Assembly (NCBI GenBank): GCA_003538135.1 | Contig: DPOR01000013.1 | Location: forward strand, 49,758-113,757 | Source: Oscillospiraceae bacterium | Lineage (GTDB): Bacteria > Bacillota > Clostridia > Oscillospirales > Acutalibacteraceae | DNA length: 64,000 nt | Direction: 5' to 3' | Shown here: one piece after another, positions 42,669 to 50,659 of the stretch | How the letters are laid out: each line of letters opens with the position of its first letter | Numbering within the stretch: position 1 is the stretch's first letter | Notes under the pieces: generated by a model | Database searches by the model: none | What the model saw: only the letters and a program-made list of their open reading frames with translations | Told to the model about the DNA's origin: nothing | Program-made: the position numbers and the translations under genes

Positions 42669-45113
42669 ATGAACATAGAAAAACTGATTTCTTTAAGACA
42701 GCAGATAATCAAAAAAGACTTCAGTCGAATGAATGATATGCAGCTTGAAGCGGTCCTTACTACCAAAGGACCGCTTTTGGTACTTGCGGGAGCGGGCAGC
42801 GGAAAAACCACCGTGCTCGTCAACCGCATCGTAAACCTCGTCAAATACGGCGAGGCATATTATTCCTCCGACTTTTCCCGTCCCGTGCGCGAAGGCGACG
42901 AGAAACTGCTTGAAAACTATCTCGCGGGCGACACAAGCCTTTTCGAGGCGGAGGAGCTTTTGAGCGTCCGCCCCGCGAAGCCGTGGCAGATATTGGCCAT
43001 AACCTTTACTAACAAGGCGGCGGGCGAGCTCAAGGAGCGTATCTGCAAGGCGCTGGGCGAGGACGGCAACGACGTCTGGGCGAGTACATTCCACTCGACC
43101 TGCGCCAAGATTTTGCGCCGCCACGCCGACGAGATAGGCTATACGCACAATTTCACTATCTATGACTCGGACGATTCGAAGCGCGCCGCCAAGGAGTGCA
43201 TAAAGCGTCTGGGCTATGATGAGAAGATGATTCCCGTAAAGTCGGTGCTCTCGGAGATAAGCCGCGCCAAGGACGAGCTTATAACCCCGGCCGAGTTTAT
43301 TGCGACAAGTCAGGCTGATATACGCCTGAAAAAGATAGGCGAGGTCTATGAGGAGTATCAGAAGTTCCTCAAGGCCGCCGACGCCATGGACTTCGACGAT
43401 TTGATAGTCAATATGGTAAAGCTCCTCAGAACGAATAAGGAGACCCGCGAATACTATCAGAACCGCTTCAAATATATCATGGTCGACGAGTATCAGGATA
43501 CGAACCACGCGCAGTATGTGCTCACGGCGCTGCTCGCGGCGGGGCATGAGAATATCTGCGTCGTCGGCGATGACGACCAGAGCATCTACCGCTTCCGCGG
43601 CGCGACTATAGAAAATATCCTGAGCTTTGAAAAGCAGTATAAAAACGCAAAGGTCATTCGCCTTGAGCAGAATTACCGCTCGACTCAGACGATACTTGAC
43701 GCCGCCAACGCCGTTATTGCGAACAATGAGCAGCGAAAGGGCAAAAATCTCTGGACAGACAACGGACAGGGCGCAAAGATAGAGTTCTATGTCGCCGAGG
43801 ACGAGCTGGCGGAGAGCCGCCATGTTGCGGATACGATAGTGTCCAATGTCGCCGACGGCGAGGAATGGAACGACCATGCGGTGCTCTACAGAATGAATGC
43901 GCAGTCGAACCTTATCGAGCAGTCGTTTATCCGCAGCGGCGTGCCCTACAGAATGATAGGCGGTCACAGATTCTACGACCGCAAGGAGATAAAGGACGCC
44001 ATGGCGTATCTCTATGTCGTCAATAACACGGCGGACGAGATAAGGCTCAGAAGAATAATCAACGAGCCAAAGCGCGGAATAGGCGAGACCTCGCTCAATG
44101 CCGTCTTTGAGATAGCAAACGGGCTCGGCGTCGAGCCGTTCGAGGTCATACGCTCGGCGGATCAGTATGCGAAGCTTTCCCGTGCATCGTCAAAGCTTAT
44201 GGCGTTCGGAAAGCTCATTGACTCGTTCCGCGATAAGCTGGAGATTATGCCCCTTGCCGACCTGCTCGGCGTGATACTCGACGAGACGGGCTACACGCTC
44301 TCGCTTGCCAACGAGCCCGAAAAATATCAGGAGCGCGTGGCGAACCTGTCCGAGCTCGGCAACAATATCAGGCGCTACTGCGAGGAAAATCCCGACGGCG
44401 ACCTCAACGGCTTCTTGCAGGAGACCGCACTGCTCACCGATATCGATAACTACAACGCCCAGACTCAGGCGGTGGTTATGATGACTATACATTCGGCCAA
44501 GGGACTCGAGTTTCCCAATGTGTTTATAGTCGGCATGGAGGAGGGGATATTCCCCGGAATGCAGACGATACTCTATGAGCCTGAGAATATCGAGGAGGAG
44601 CGCAGACTTGCCTATGTCGCGATAACCCGCGCGAAGAAGAAGCTCTATATTTCAAGCGCGTCAACGCGAATGCTCTACGGCATGACGAACCGCAACCGCC
44701 CGTCGAGATTTGTCGAGGAGATACCCGACGAGCTGCTCGACAAGAGAGGTGCAAGGCCGATGTCTTATCAGACCTACGGCATACCGCAGCAGCGTTCCGC
44801 GGGGCAGGGGAGCGCGTCACGCGGATTCTCAAAACCCTCGTCGCAGTCGCCCGCAAGAGCGTCAAACGCCATACCTCAAAAGCCCGCTTACGGCTTCTCC
44901 GCTTCGTCCGGCTTCTCCGGTGCGGGCGCGAAGAAGCCCGCCGCCGCGGCGCAGAGCTATTCCGTCGGCGAGACGGTCAAGCATAAGGCCTACGGCACGG
45001 GCGTGATACTCGGTATGCAGAAAATGGCGAACGACACCATGCTCGAAATAGCCTTTGAAAAAGTAGGCACAAAGAAAATAATGGCGAATTACGCCAAGCT
45101 CGAAAAAGTGTAA
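42669..45113 (+). CDS. pcrA: PcrA/UvrD-type SF1A DNA helicase
   Basis: ATP-dependent 3'-5' helicase used in repair, plasmid replication and clearing RecA or RNA polymerase. 814 residues. Q motif and Walker A in MQLEAVLTTKGPLLVLAGAG then GSGKTTVL; AITFTNKAAGELKERI (Ia); MVDEYQDTNHAQYV (II); GDDDQSIYRFRGA (III); RLEQNYRSTQ (IV); MTIHSAKGLEFPNVF (V); and AYVAITRAKKKLY (VI). The C-terminal ~60 residues form the Tudor-like domain that contacts RNA polymerase (VGETVKHKAYGTGVILGM), after a low-complexity Ser/Ala/Gln/Gly linker. It starts 9 bases after pfkA and ends at a perfect terminator. Confidence 0.96.
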   Translation: MNIEKLISLRQQIIKKDFSRMNDMQLEAVLTTKGPLLVLAGAGSGKTTVLVNRIVNLVKYGEAYYSSDFSRPVREGDEKLLENYLAGDTSLFEAEELLSVRPAKPWQILAITFTNKAAGELKERICKALGEDGNDVWASTFHSTCAKILRRHADEIGYTHNFTIYDSDDSKRAAKECIKRLGYDEKMIPVKSVLSEISRAKDELITPAEFIATSQADIRLKKIGEVYEEYQKFLKAADAMDFDDLIVNMVKLLRTNKETREYYQNRFKYIMVDEYQDTNHAQYVLTALLAAGHENICVVGDDDQSIYRFRGATIENILSFEKQYKNAKVIRLEQNYRSTQTILDAANAVIANNEQRKGKNLWTDNGQGAKIEFYVAEDELAESRHVADTIVSNVADGEEWNDHAVLYRMNAQSNLIEQSFIRSGVPYRMIGGHRFYDRKEIKDAMAYLYVVNNTADEIRLRRIINEPKRGIGETSLNAVFEIANGLGVEPFEVIRSADQYAKLSRASSKLMAFGKLIDSFRDKLEIMPLADLLGVILDETGYTLSLANEPEKYQERVANLSELGNNIRRYCEENPDGDLNGFLQETALLTDIDNYNAQTQAVVMMTIHSAKGLEFPNVFIVGMEEGIFPGMQTILYEPENIEEERRLAYVAITRAKKKLYISSASTRMLYGMTNRNRPSRFVEEIPDELLDKRGARPMSYQTYGIPQQRSAGQGSASRGFSKPSSQSPARASNAIPQKPAYGFSASSGFSGAGAKKPAAAAQSYSVGETVKHKAYGTGVILGMQKMANDTMLEIAFEKVGTKKIMANYAKLEKV

Positions 45114-45125
45114 TGCATATAATAC

Positions 45126-45163
45126 AATCGGTCGGTGCGATTTTTTGCACCGACCGATTTTTT
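45126..45163 (+). terminator. Strong terminator after pcrA
   Basis: AATCGGTCGGTGC (45126-45138) pairs perfectly with GCACCGACCGATT (45147-45159), 13 bp around GATTTTTT, with T-tract after. Near-symmetric A/T flanks could also stop transcription from the convergent gene. Confidence 0.93.
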
Positions 45164-45265
45164 GAATTTAAATATAACAGATGAAGTGTAATAACACGGA
45201 TATAAATTTCTGCCGTTTCGTATAGTCAGCGTAACTTTGTGCAGATAAAATCAGATTTATTCATT

Positions 45266-45946
45266 TCACTTTTTTATAACGCGCCATTCGCAGAAGCGTT
45301 TTGCCATGGCCGCGTCGTCGTACTTTTCATCGGCATATTGTCCTATCTGCGTCGTTGCTGCTATTCCCGCTCGGCGGCCTCTCCAGCGCACCATGCAGAC
45401 GAGGGTAAACGAGATGTTGATTATCATGAATATCGACACCGCGGCGCAGGCGACTCTCCAGCCTGTGCCCTGCATCCGCGCAAATATTTTTTTCAGTTTC
45501 GGGATGACCAGATAGGCGAAGATAACGCCGCCCACTCCCCAGAGAACTGTCATTTTAAGGCAGATAAGACCCTTATAGTTCAGAAAGCTCTTTGAGTAGT
45601 CCCACGCCTTCATGCCCATGCCGTATTCGAGCAGGAGTCCGCACGCGAGCTCAAAGACCGTGGCCACAACGGAGATAAGGAAGAAACGTGCGAGCACGCC
45701 CCTGAACCCTGTGCTGCGAACGATTTCGCCGCTTATGTAGAACATCACCGCGCCTATGCCGTATATCAGGCAGAACGGCCCCCAAATCGTAACAACATGG
45801 GTTTCCCAGTGTCCGAAGCACAGCTTGCACCATGTGCCCTCGAGCAGAACGCCGAGCACATTGCCGAACATGAACAGCCAAAACATATTGCAATATGTAA
45901 TTCCGTCATTTTTTCTCTCTCTTAGACCCTCGCGCCTGTTTTTCAC
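45266..45946 (-). CDS. ABC_trans_CmpB-like integral membrane protein
   Basis: A 226-residue protein with about five hydrophobic helices. It resembles the Firmicutes family called putative ABC transporter permease (ABC_trans_CmpB), with its typical order: FWLFMFGNVLGVLLEG, WGPFCLIYGIGAVMFY, FFLISVVATVFELACGLLLEYG and WDYSKSFLNYKGLICLKMTVLWG. No ATPase partner is nearby and true transport function is unproven for this family. The start is GTG at 45946, behind AGGAGGCGATACC on the minus strand. It is convergent with pcrA and marks the left border of the accessory region. Confidence 0.75.
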   Translation of the reverse strand: MKNRREGLRERKNDGITYCNMFWLFMFGNVLGVLLEGTWCKLCFGHWETHVVTIWGPFCLIYGIGAVMFYISGEIVRSTGFRGVLARFFLISVVATVFELACGLLLEYGMGMKAWDYSKSFLNYKGLICLKMTVLWGVGGVIFAYLVIPKLKKIFARMQGTGWRVACAAVSIFMIINISFTLVCMVRWRGRRAGIAATTQIGQYADEKYDDAAMAKRFCEWRVIKK

Positions 45947-46113
45947 GGTATCGCCTCCTGTCTGCTGCTATTAAATAATATAACAGGAAAATTCACTCTT
46001 TTACTTCAATTTTCGGCACATTCCGAAATATTTATATTTTATTCACATTTTTATACAAAGTAAGCTCATTTTTGACAAAAACTTGGCAGAACGGCGCAAA
46101 AAGCTTGAAGTTA

Positions 46114-46265
46114 TCAATCCCACATGCTTTGGTGTGTCGCAAGCTGTTTTATCTGATCTTTTGTCAATCCAAAGTGTTCGCCCGTTTCTCGGTTTGTTTC
46201 TCCGGCTTTTTACGACGAAGTACTTCTTCTGCGGTTTTCTCTGATTTTACATAATTTCCGGACAT
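46114..46265 (-). pseudogene. Broken helix-turn-helix fragment, transposase OrfA-like
   Basis: On the minus strand an ATG at 46265, with a strong AGGGGG site, opens SGNYVKSEKTAEEVLRRKK, then runs into a stop at 46164. Adding one A to the 5-base run at 46207-46211 (T on the plus strand) joins it to AGETNRETGEHFGLTKDQIK and QLATHQSMWD, ending at 46114. The repaired ~50 residues look like the N-terminal HTH of an IS3-type OrfA transposase, cut short. The IS3 link is from memory of the family pattern and is uncertain; the frame repair is seen directly. Confidence 0.4.
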
Positions 46266-46289
46266 GATTAATCCCCCTGCTACAGTTTT

Positions 46290-46594
46290 TTATTCTACAA
46301 CAGGAGGCTTTTCTTTTTTAATGTCCGTTTTTTCGTGGGCAGTTCGGCTGTCCGCTGCACGGGAGGACTTCTTTATGCGCTTTATGCCGTTTGACTGTTT
46401 TGATCTGCGCTCTGTGAGCTTGATTTCTGCCCGCTCTGTCCTGAGCCGTTTTGGCGCGGATCGCCGTCGGGCGGTGTGTCGCCGGGCTGCTGTCCGGGTT
46501 GTCCGCCTTGTCCTCATTTTCCCCAAGTCAAGAGCCGGGAAAAACACCCGAAAAATGACCCTATTGCGTAACAGGGGCGCAGAAAGGAGAGCTT
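46290..46594. other. Degenerate sequence between element remnants, no confident gene
   Basis: All three minus-strand frames hold plausible but conflicting pieces: an Arg/Lys-rich stretch ending HEKTDIKKEKPPVVE at 46290, and a Gly/Gln/Pro-rich stretch GQGGQPGQQPGDTPPDGD in another frame. This suggests a decayed low-complexity C-terminus of a mobile-element protein broken by indels. With the 167 bases at 45947-46113, where I see nothing, the ~1 kb from 45947 to 46983 holds no intact gene. Confidence 0.35.
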
Positions 46595-46898
46595 ATGAGA
46601 ACAGGGCTTACCAAGCAGAAAAAGACCACCGATATATGGTTTGACGAGAAAGACCCCCCTTATCCATATTCGCACCCACAACACCGACTTAAAGAAGCGG
46701 CTTGCCGCCTACGCCGGACAGCACCCCGACCAGTGCCGCCAGACCGACACAGATCCCGAAACGGGCTGTATGGCGTTTGAAATCCGCAAGGGGCGTTTCT
46801 CTTTCCCATACAGCGAGAAACGCCGGAGAGCCGCCAGCGAAGCGGCGAAAGCACATACCGATAACTTGTCACGCACTATTCAAAAAGATGTGGTATAA
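46595..46898 (+). pseudogene. Frameshifted small conjugative-element protein
   Basis: ATG 46595, behind AAAGGAGAG, begins MRTGLTKQKKTTDIWFDEKD. The frame then fails in the C run 46654-46659. Removing one C continues it as LIHIRTHNTDLKKRLAAYAG, ending EKRRRAASEAAKAH. The pattern IRTHNTDLKKRL, a Cys and Asp/Thr-rich middle, and RFSF...PYSEKRRRAASEAAK is one I associate with a small conserved protein carried by Firmicutes integrative elements. A few residues expected between RFSF and PYSE also seem lost. Function unknown even in intact copies. Confidence 0.55.
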
Positions 46899-46899
46899 T
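46891..46899 (+). promoter_or_regulatory. Extended -10 promoter upstream of the sigma-factor gene
   Basis: TGG followed by TATAAT (46894-46899) is a perfect extended -10 element, about 85 bases before the sigma-factor ATG. The only nearby -35 candidate (TTGTCA at 46866) is too distant, so the extended -10 would carry the promoter. Confidence 0.55.
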
Positions 46900-46983
46900 T
46901 TTTTTTGAAAAAGTTTGAGATTTGATGTAGTATTTGCAGCTAAAACCGTAGTATATAGGTGTAGCCGGAAAGGAGGCGATGTG

Positions 46984-47544
46984 ATGATAACAGATGAAAA
47001 TATCATTGAATTGTTTTTCGCGCGTTCAGAACAAGGCATACGGGAACTGGACATAAAATACGGAAAAGACTTCCACAATCTTTCCTACCATATCGTAGGG
47101 AGCAGGCAAGATGCGGAAGAATGTGTAAACGATGCCTATTTAGGCGCATGGAACGCGATTCCCCCGGCGCGCCCCAATCCACTGCTGACTTATATCTGTA
47201 AAATAGTTCGGAACATTTCATTGAAGGTTTATTACAGAAAGGGAGCAGCAAAACGAAGCAGCCATTACACGATTGCTATGGAGGAAATCGAAGCCTGCAT
47301 AGCAGCCCCTAACACAGTAAAAGCAGAGATTGAGGCCAGAGAGTTAGCCCGTATCATTGAGGAATTTTTGAACACGCTGACGGTCGAAAACCGTGTTATC
47401 TTCATGCGCCGCTATTGGTTCTCTGACAGCTACAAGGATATAGCTGAGTTTGTAGGGCTTTCAGAGAAAAATATCTCTGTCCGGCTGACCCGTATCCGAG
47501 AGAAGATGAAACAATACTTGATTGAAAGAGAGGTATTCGTATGA
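46984..47544 (+). CDS. ECF-type sigma-70 family RNA polymerase sigma factor
   Basis: A 186-residue sigma factor with only regions 2 and 4. Region 2: FHNLSYHIVGSRQDAEECVN, DAYLGAWNAIPPARPNPLL and ICKIVRNISLKVYYRK. Region 4: LTVENRVIFMRRYWFSDSY, then KDIAEFVGLSEKNISVRLTR (the DNA-binding HTH). The ATG at 46984 is seven bases after AAGGAGG (46970-46976). Its stop overlaps the next gene (ATGA), which encodes its likely anti-sigma partner. Codon use is more A+T-rich than the flanking chromosome, a sign of transfer. Target promoters are unknown. Confidence 0.9.
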   Translation: MITDENIIELFFARSEQGIRELDIKYGKDFHNLSYHIVGSRQDAEECVNDAYLGAWNAIPPARPNPLLTYICKIVRNISLKVYYRKGAAKRSSHYTIAMEEIEACIAAPNTVKAEIEARELARIIEEFLNTLTVENRVIFMRRYWFSDSYKDIAEFVGLSEKNISVRLTRIREKMKQYLIEREVFV

Positions 47545-48257
47545 ACGCAAAGAAGTTTTCCGACGCTATGAGTGAACTTGATACGAAATATGTTGATGAA
47601 GCCCTTAACTACAAAAAGAAAGCAAAGAAACCCGGTTGGGTTAAGTGGGGAGCTATGGTGGCTTGCTTTGCAGTAATTGCTGTTTTAGGCGTAGGCGTAT
47701 TTCAAAGTGGATTGTTCGGAAACAAAACTGACATTGCCACTTTGGACAACGGAAATGAAATCATCTTTGTAAAATCGGAAACTGCTGGCTCAAGCATTGA
47801 CATTGACGGGACTATAACAACAAGGCAACTTACGGAAACGGAAGCTGCATCTCTTTTTCCAAACTTGACCGTTACAGCTCATGCAGTTTTTCGTGTTGAT
47901 GATACTGTTTCCGACAGCAACAAAGAATTGATTGGTTTTGAGGGAAAAATCGAAAATGCCAAAGTGGTAATATCTACAACGGATATAGCACTACTTGATA
48001 CGAAGATTGTAGGAAGTGAAGAAAGTAGCGAAGTAAATGGCACAAGCGTGACGGCAGGATATTTTGTAACAGACCGAAACAGCGTGGGAGAACAGAATGT
48101 AATTTACTATGCGACCTTTAAGTTGGGAGATAGCACCGTATATGTTGAAAATGCGGGTGCAAAAACTGAAAGCGAAAGTGTGAAAAACGATTTGGCTACC
48201 ATTATCCAAGAGCTGATAAATAATGGTGCGCTTGACCTAAGTTCTTTCAACGGATAA
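47541..48257 (+). CDS. Probable membrane-bound anti-sigma factor
   Basis: A 238-residue protein: a charged cytoplasmic N-terminus of ~34 residues (KKFSDAMSELDTKYVDEALN) that fits a short sigma-binding segment, one membrane helix at about residues 35-56 (WGAMVACFAVIAVLGVGVF), then a ~180-residue external domain rich in Thr, Ser, Val and Glu. It is translationally coupled to the ECF sigma gene, the standard anti-sigma position. The external domain should be the sensor; no ligand can be inferred. I see no zinc-binding HxxxCxxC motif, so it is not a ZAS-type anti-sigma. A terminator follows. Confidence 0.8.
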   Translation: MNAKKFSDAMSELDTKYVDEALNYKKKAKKPGWVKWGAMVACFAVIAVLGVGVFQSGLFGNKTDIATLDNGNEIIFVKSETAGSSIDIDGTITTRQLTETEAASLFPNLTVTAHAVFRVDDTVSDSNKELIGFEGKIENAKVVISTTDIALLDTKIVGSEESSEVNGTSVTAGYFVTDRNSVGEQNVIYYATFKLGDSTVYVENAGAKTESESVKNDLATIIQELINNGALDLSSFNG

Positions 48258-48283
48258 CCCCATGAAAATTTAATACTACCATC

Positions 48284-48315
48284 AGGACAGCCGAGCAAAT
48301 CGACTGTCCTTTTTC
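48284..48315 (+). terminator. Terminator after the sigma/anti-sigma pair
   Basis: AGGACAG (48284-48290) pairs with CTGTCCT (48304-48310), with inner CGA/TCG, followed by TTTTTCT. Confidence 0.85.
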
Positions 48316-48346
48316 TATGTCTACGGACAGAAAGGAGCGACCACCC

Positions 48347-48506
48347 ATGACGAAACCGAGAGAGAAAACCCGCGAGGAATTGCAAGCCGAGATTGAGGAC
48401 GGAAAGAAGAAAATCCGGCAGTTTGAGAACCGGGAAAAATGTTGCGTCAGAAGCTATCCAAAGAGGACCGCAGAACACGCAGCCACCGCCTTATCGTCCG
48501 GGGCAC
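48347..48506 (+). pseudogene. Truncated, frameshifted DUF3847-like mobile-element protein
   Basis: ATG 48347, behind AAAGGAG, opens MTKPREKTREELQAEIEDGK and KKIRQFENREK. The frame then derails in the 5-A run at 48435-48439. With one more A it continues MLRQKLSKEDRRTRSHRLIV and RG. This order (coiled Lys/Glu N-terminus, IRQxENR, LRQKLSKEDRRTRxHRLI) matches my memory of DUF3847 proteins next to relaxases on Firmicutes conjugative elements. The match stops abruptly at about 48506, where chromosomal-type sequence begins, so only the first ~50 residues survive. Confidence 0.6.
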
Positions 48507-48509
48507 AGG

Positions 48510-48872
48510 CTCGAAACGGATATCGCTCCGGGTATTCGCTATATGGGCGACGAGTATGCGGTGCGCCGATTGGTATCCGTTTTGATTGACAACGCCGTGA
48601 AATATGCCTCTCCCGGCTTCCCTGTAACGCTAAGGTTCGAAAAGGACAGGCGGGGTGTTGTTATACGCTCGTCAAACGGCTGCGAAAATGTTGACGCGGA
48701 CGAGACAAAGAAGTTGTTTGACCGTTTTTACCGCACCGACAAGGCGCGAAGCGCGGGCGGCTTCGGAATAGGACTCTCGATAGCGCGGGGCATAGCGGAG
48801 GCTCATAAGGGCTCGATAAAGGCCGAGCTTACGGACGGCAACACAATAGAATTTACGGCTTATCTCGAATAA
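48510..48872 (+). pseudogene. Beheaded sensor histidine kinase, ATPase domain only
   Basis: An open frame of ~120 residues starts without its own start codon at the junction and holds only the HATPase_c domain: N box SVLIDNAVKYASPG, CENVDADETKKLFDRFYRTD (the modified G1 and F box common in clostridial kinases) and G2 box GGFGIGLSIARGIAEAHKG. The sensor, HAMP and phospho-acceptor His domain are missing and no response regulator is adjacent. The high-G+C codon use returns exactly here. Translation could in principle begin at an upstream ATG (48393) in this frame, giving a nonsense N-terminus. Confidence 0.85.
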
Positions 48873-48874
48873 AA

Positions 48875-48906
48875 AAACCGGTCGAAGCTTTTACTCCGGC
48901 CGGTTT
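48875..48906. terminator. Hairpin after the kinase remnant
   Basis: AAACCGGTCG (48875-48884) pairs with CGGCCGGTTT (48897-48906), 10 bp with one wobble and a 12-base loop. Flanked by A-run on the left and weakly T-rich DNA on the right; possibly bidirectional. Confidence 0.65.
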
Positions 48907-48965
48907 CCGCTATTGTTCATTTTCTGTCCCTGCGCTTTTTATTTATTATATATTTTTCGTCATAC

Positions 48966-48996
48966 AAAAAACAGCCGCAGCAATTTGCTGCAGCCG
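48966..48996 (-). terminator. Terminator of darA (minus strand)
   Basis: CAGCCGCAGCA (48972-48982) pairs with TGCTGCAGCCG (48986-48996) around ATT, with two wobbles. Read on the minus strand it is followed by six T (48966-48971). Confidence 0.75.
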
Positions 48997-49041
48997 TTCG
49001 TTTTTTTCGCAGCCGCCGGTATCCGGGCGGCTTATTGTTTT

Positions 49042-49326
49042 TTACATCTTTTCAAATCGCTCAACATCCGTCACAAACAGAGTTGCGCCGCCGACCCTTG
49101 CCTTTCTGTCCTCGTTCTGCTCGGTGCGGCTCTTGCAGTTTTGGTTTATCAGTTCAACCGCATGGGCGAGCTTGTCGTCTTCAACGCCGATGAGCAGGGT
49201 CATGTTGCTGTTGCGCAGGAATCCGCCGGAGGTCGGAATCTTTGTGAATGAATAGCCCGCTTCTCTGAGTGCGTCGCAGACGGGGTTGAGATCTTTTTTG
49301 CCGATAACGGCAGTTATGAGCTTCAT
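49042..49326 (-). CDS. darA: Cyclic-di-AMP receptor DarA (PstA), PII-like
   Basis: A 94-residue PII-like trimeric protein binding the second messenger c-di-AMP. The sequence follows the family closely: MKLITAVIGKKDLNPVCDAL, FTKIPTSGGFLRNSNMTLLI (the glycine-rich c-di-AMP loop), GVEDDKLAHAVELI and the C-terminal VGGATLFVTDVERFEKM. It is about 15 residues shorter than the Bacillus protein, mainly in the loop between helix and final strand (the B-loop), which might alter partner binding. ATG behind AAAGGAGA on the minus strand. It follows the M20 peptidase gene in the same direction with a 23-base gap. Confidence 0.93.
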   Translation of the reverse strand: MKLITAVIGKKDLNPVCDALREAGYSFTKIPTSGGFLRNSNMTLLIGVEDDKLAHAVELINQNCKSRTEQNEDRKARVGGATLFVTDVERFEKM

Positions 49327-49349
49327 ATCAAAATCTCCTTTCGTATACT

Positions 49350-50447
49350 TTATGCCTTGAGCAATTCAAAAAGGAAGCGTGTGCTGTCCTCCATGTCTTT
49401 TATAGCTATCTTCTCCGATGTTGTGTGGACGTCGCACATACCCGTGCCGATGTTGACAACGGCTATGTCGTGCAGTGCGATGTTGGAAGCGTCGCAGCCG
49501 CCGAGCGTCTTTGAGAGATAGGGGCGTATGCCCGCCGCCTCATATGCCGCGAAAATGTCCTTTATAAGCTGCGACTCGGGATCGACCGTGAATGCGCCGG
49601 AGTGGCGTTCGCTTTCGTATTTGAATGTTGTTCCGAACTTCTCGCACGCCTCTTTCATAACGGCGAGTGCGTCCGCGATATGCTTTTGCACCGTGTCCTC
49701 GTCGTATGAGCGGAACTCCATGTCAAACGACGCTTTGTCCGCTACGATATTGGTCGGACCCTCGGAGACGAAATTGCTGATGTTCTGCACGCTTATGTCG
49801 TCAACATGACCCACGGGGATGTTCGCCGCCGCGTATGCCGCAGCCTTGAGTGCGTGTATGCCGTTCTCGGGGCATACGCCGGCGTGTGCCTTCTTGCCGA
49901 AGAAGCTTATCGACATAACTATATTCGCCGCGGCGGAGTTGACTATCTCGCCGATGTCCTCGCTGTCGAGCACTATGGCGGCCTTGCTCTTTATCCTGTC
50001 GTAGTCCGCAAAGCGCGAGCCGAGCATTCCGGTCTCTTCGGAGAGGGTGAACAGAACCTCGACGGCTCTGTTTTTCTCGCCGCTCTCTTTGAGTCTTGTT
50101 ACGGCCTCGATTATCTCCGCTATGCCGGACTTGTCGTCCGAGCCGAGAACCGTCGTGCCGTCCGAATATATGAACCCGTCGCGCTCAACGGGAGTGACCG
50201 CCGCGCCGGGAGTTACCGTATCGGTGTGGCAGGAGAGAAGTATGCTCTCGCCCTCGCCGGGCAGATAGCCGTATATATTGAAGCCGTCCGAGCCGCATTT
50301 TTTGCCGGCCTCCTCGTCGCGCTCGACCTCGAAGCCCGCCTCGGTAAGCGCCTTTTCAAGCTCCAGGCAGAATGCGCGCTCGTGTCCCGTTTCGCTGCCC
50401 GTCGAAACGAGGTCGCAGAATGTTTTAACAAGTCTCCGTGTGCTCAT
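49350..50447 (-). CDS. M20-family metallopeptidase, peptidase T-like
   Basis: A 365-residue zinc exopeptidase of the M20 family, close to the PepT-like subgroup of Firmicutes. Metal and catalytic residues are seen in ILLSCHTDTVTPG (His, Asp), LGSDDKSGIAEI (bridging Asp), LFTLSEETGMLGS (catalytic Glu pair), VLDSEDIG and the C-terminal GMCDVHTTSEKIAI (His). The inserted dimerisation domain spans about residues 185-290. Likely releases N-terminal residues from small peptides in the cytoplasm; no signal peptide is present. ATG at 50447 behind GGAGGAAAAT. Probably co-transcribed with darA. Confidence 0.9.
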   Translation of the reverse strand: MSTRRLVKTFCDLVSTGSETGHERAFCLELEKALTEAGFEVERDEEAGKKCGSDGFNIYGYLPGEGESILLSCHTDTVTPGAAVTPVERDGFIYSDGTTVLGSDDKSGIAEIIEAVTRLKESGEKNRAVEVLFTLSEETGMLGSRFADYDRIKSKAAIVLDSEDIGEIVNSAAANIVMSISFFGKKAHAGVCPENGIHALKAAAYAAANIPVGHVDDISVQNISNFVSEGPTNIVADKASFDMEFRSYDEDTVQKHIADALAVMKEACEKFGTTFKYESERHSGAFTVDPESQLIKDIFAAYEAAGIRPYLSKTLGGCDASNIALHDIAVVNIGTGMCDVHTTSEKIAIKDMEDSTRFLFELLKA

Positions 50448-50475
50448 ATTTTCCTCCGTATCTTTGCTTTTTGCC

Positions 50476-50504
50476 TTGACAAAAAGTATATATATGATAA
50501 TATT
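50476..50504 (+). promoter_or_regulatory. Tentative promoter toward the GH27 gene
   Basis: TTGACA at 50476-50481 is followed by strongly A+T-rich TATATATATGATAATATT; the best -10 is ambiguous (GATAAT or TAATAT). It lies in the divergent gap between the M20 and GH27 genes, about 155 bases before the latter. Confidence 0.4.
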
Positions 50505-50659
50505 TTTAGTGTTGCAGGGATAACTGCGGCACTGTCAAAAGGCAGCCTTGAGAGCGTCTTTTGTTCAATTAAATAATACCACAGTTTTCTCGGGTTTACA
50601 ACCTCGCGGAAGTGGATTTTTAATTTTGCTTTTAGCTTTTAAATGAAAGGATGATATTC

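Noticed and set aside
45266..45946. Permease of a full ABC transporter
   Set aside because: No ATPase or binding protein gene is adjacent; only the family name suggests it.
46000..48600. Direct repeats or attachment sites bounding the island
   Set aside because: Scanned by eye around 46.0-46.1 and 48.5 kb without finding a convincing matching pair; a computed search would be needed.
49806..50576. 256-codon plus-strand frame opposite the M20 peptidase gene
   Set aside because: The minus strand encodes all M20 metal ligands; the plus frame has no ribosome site or motif.
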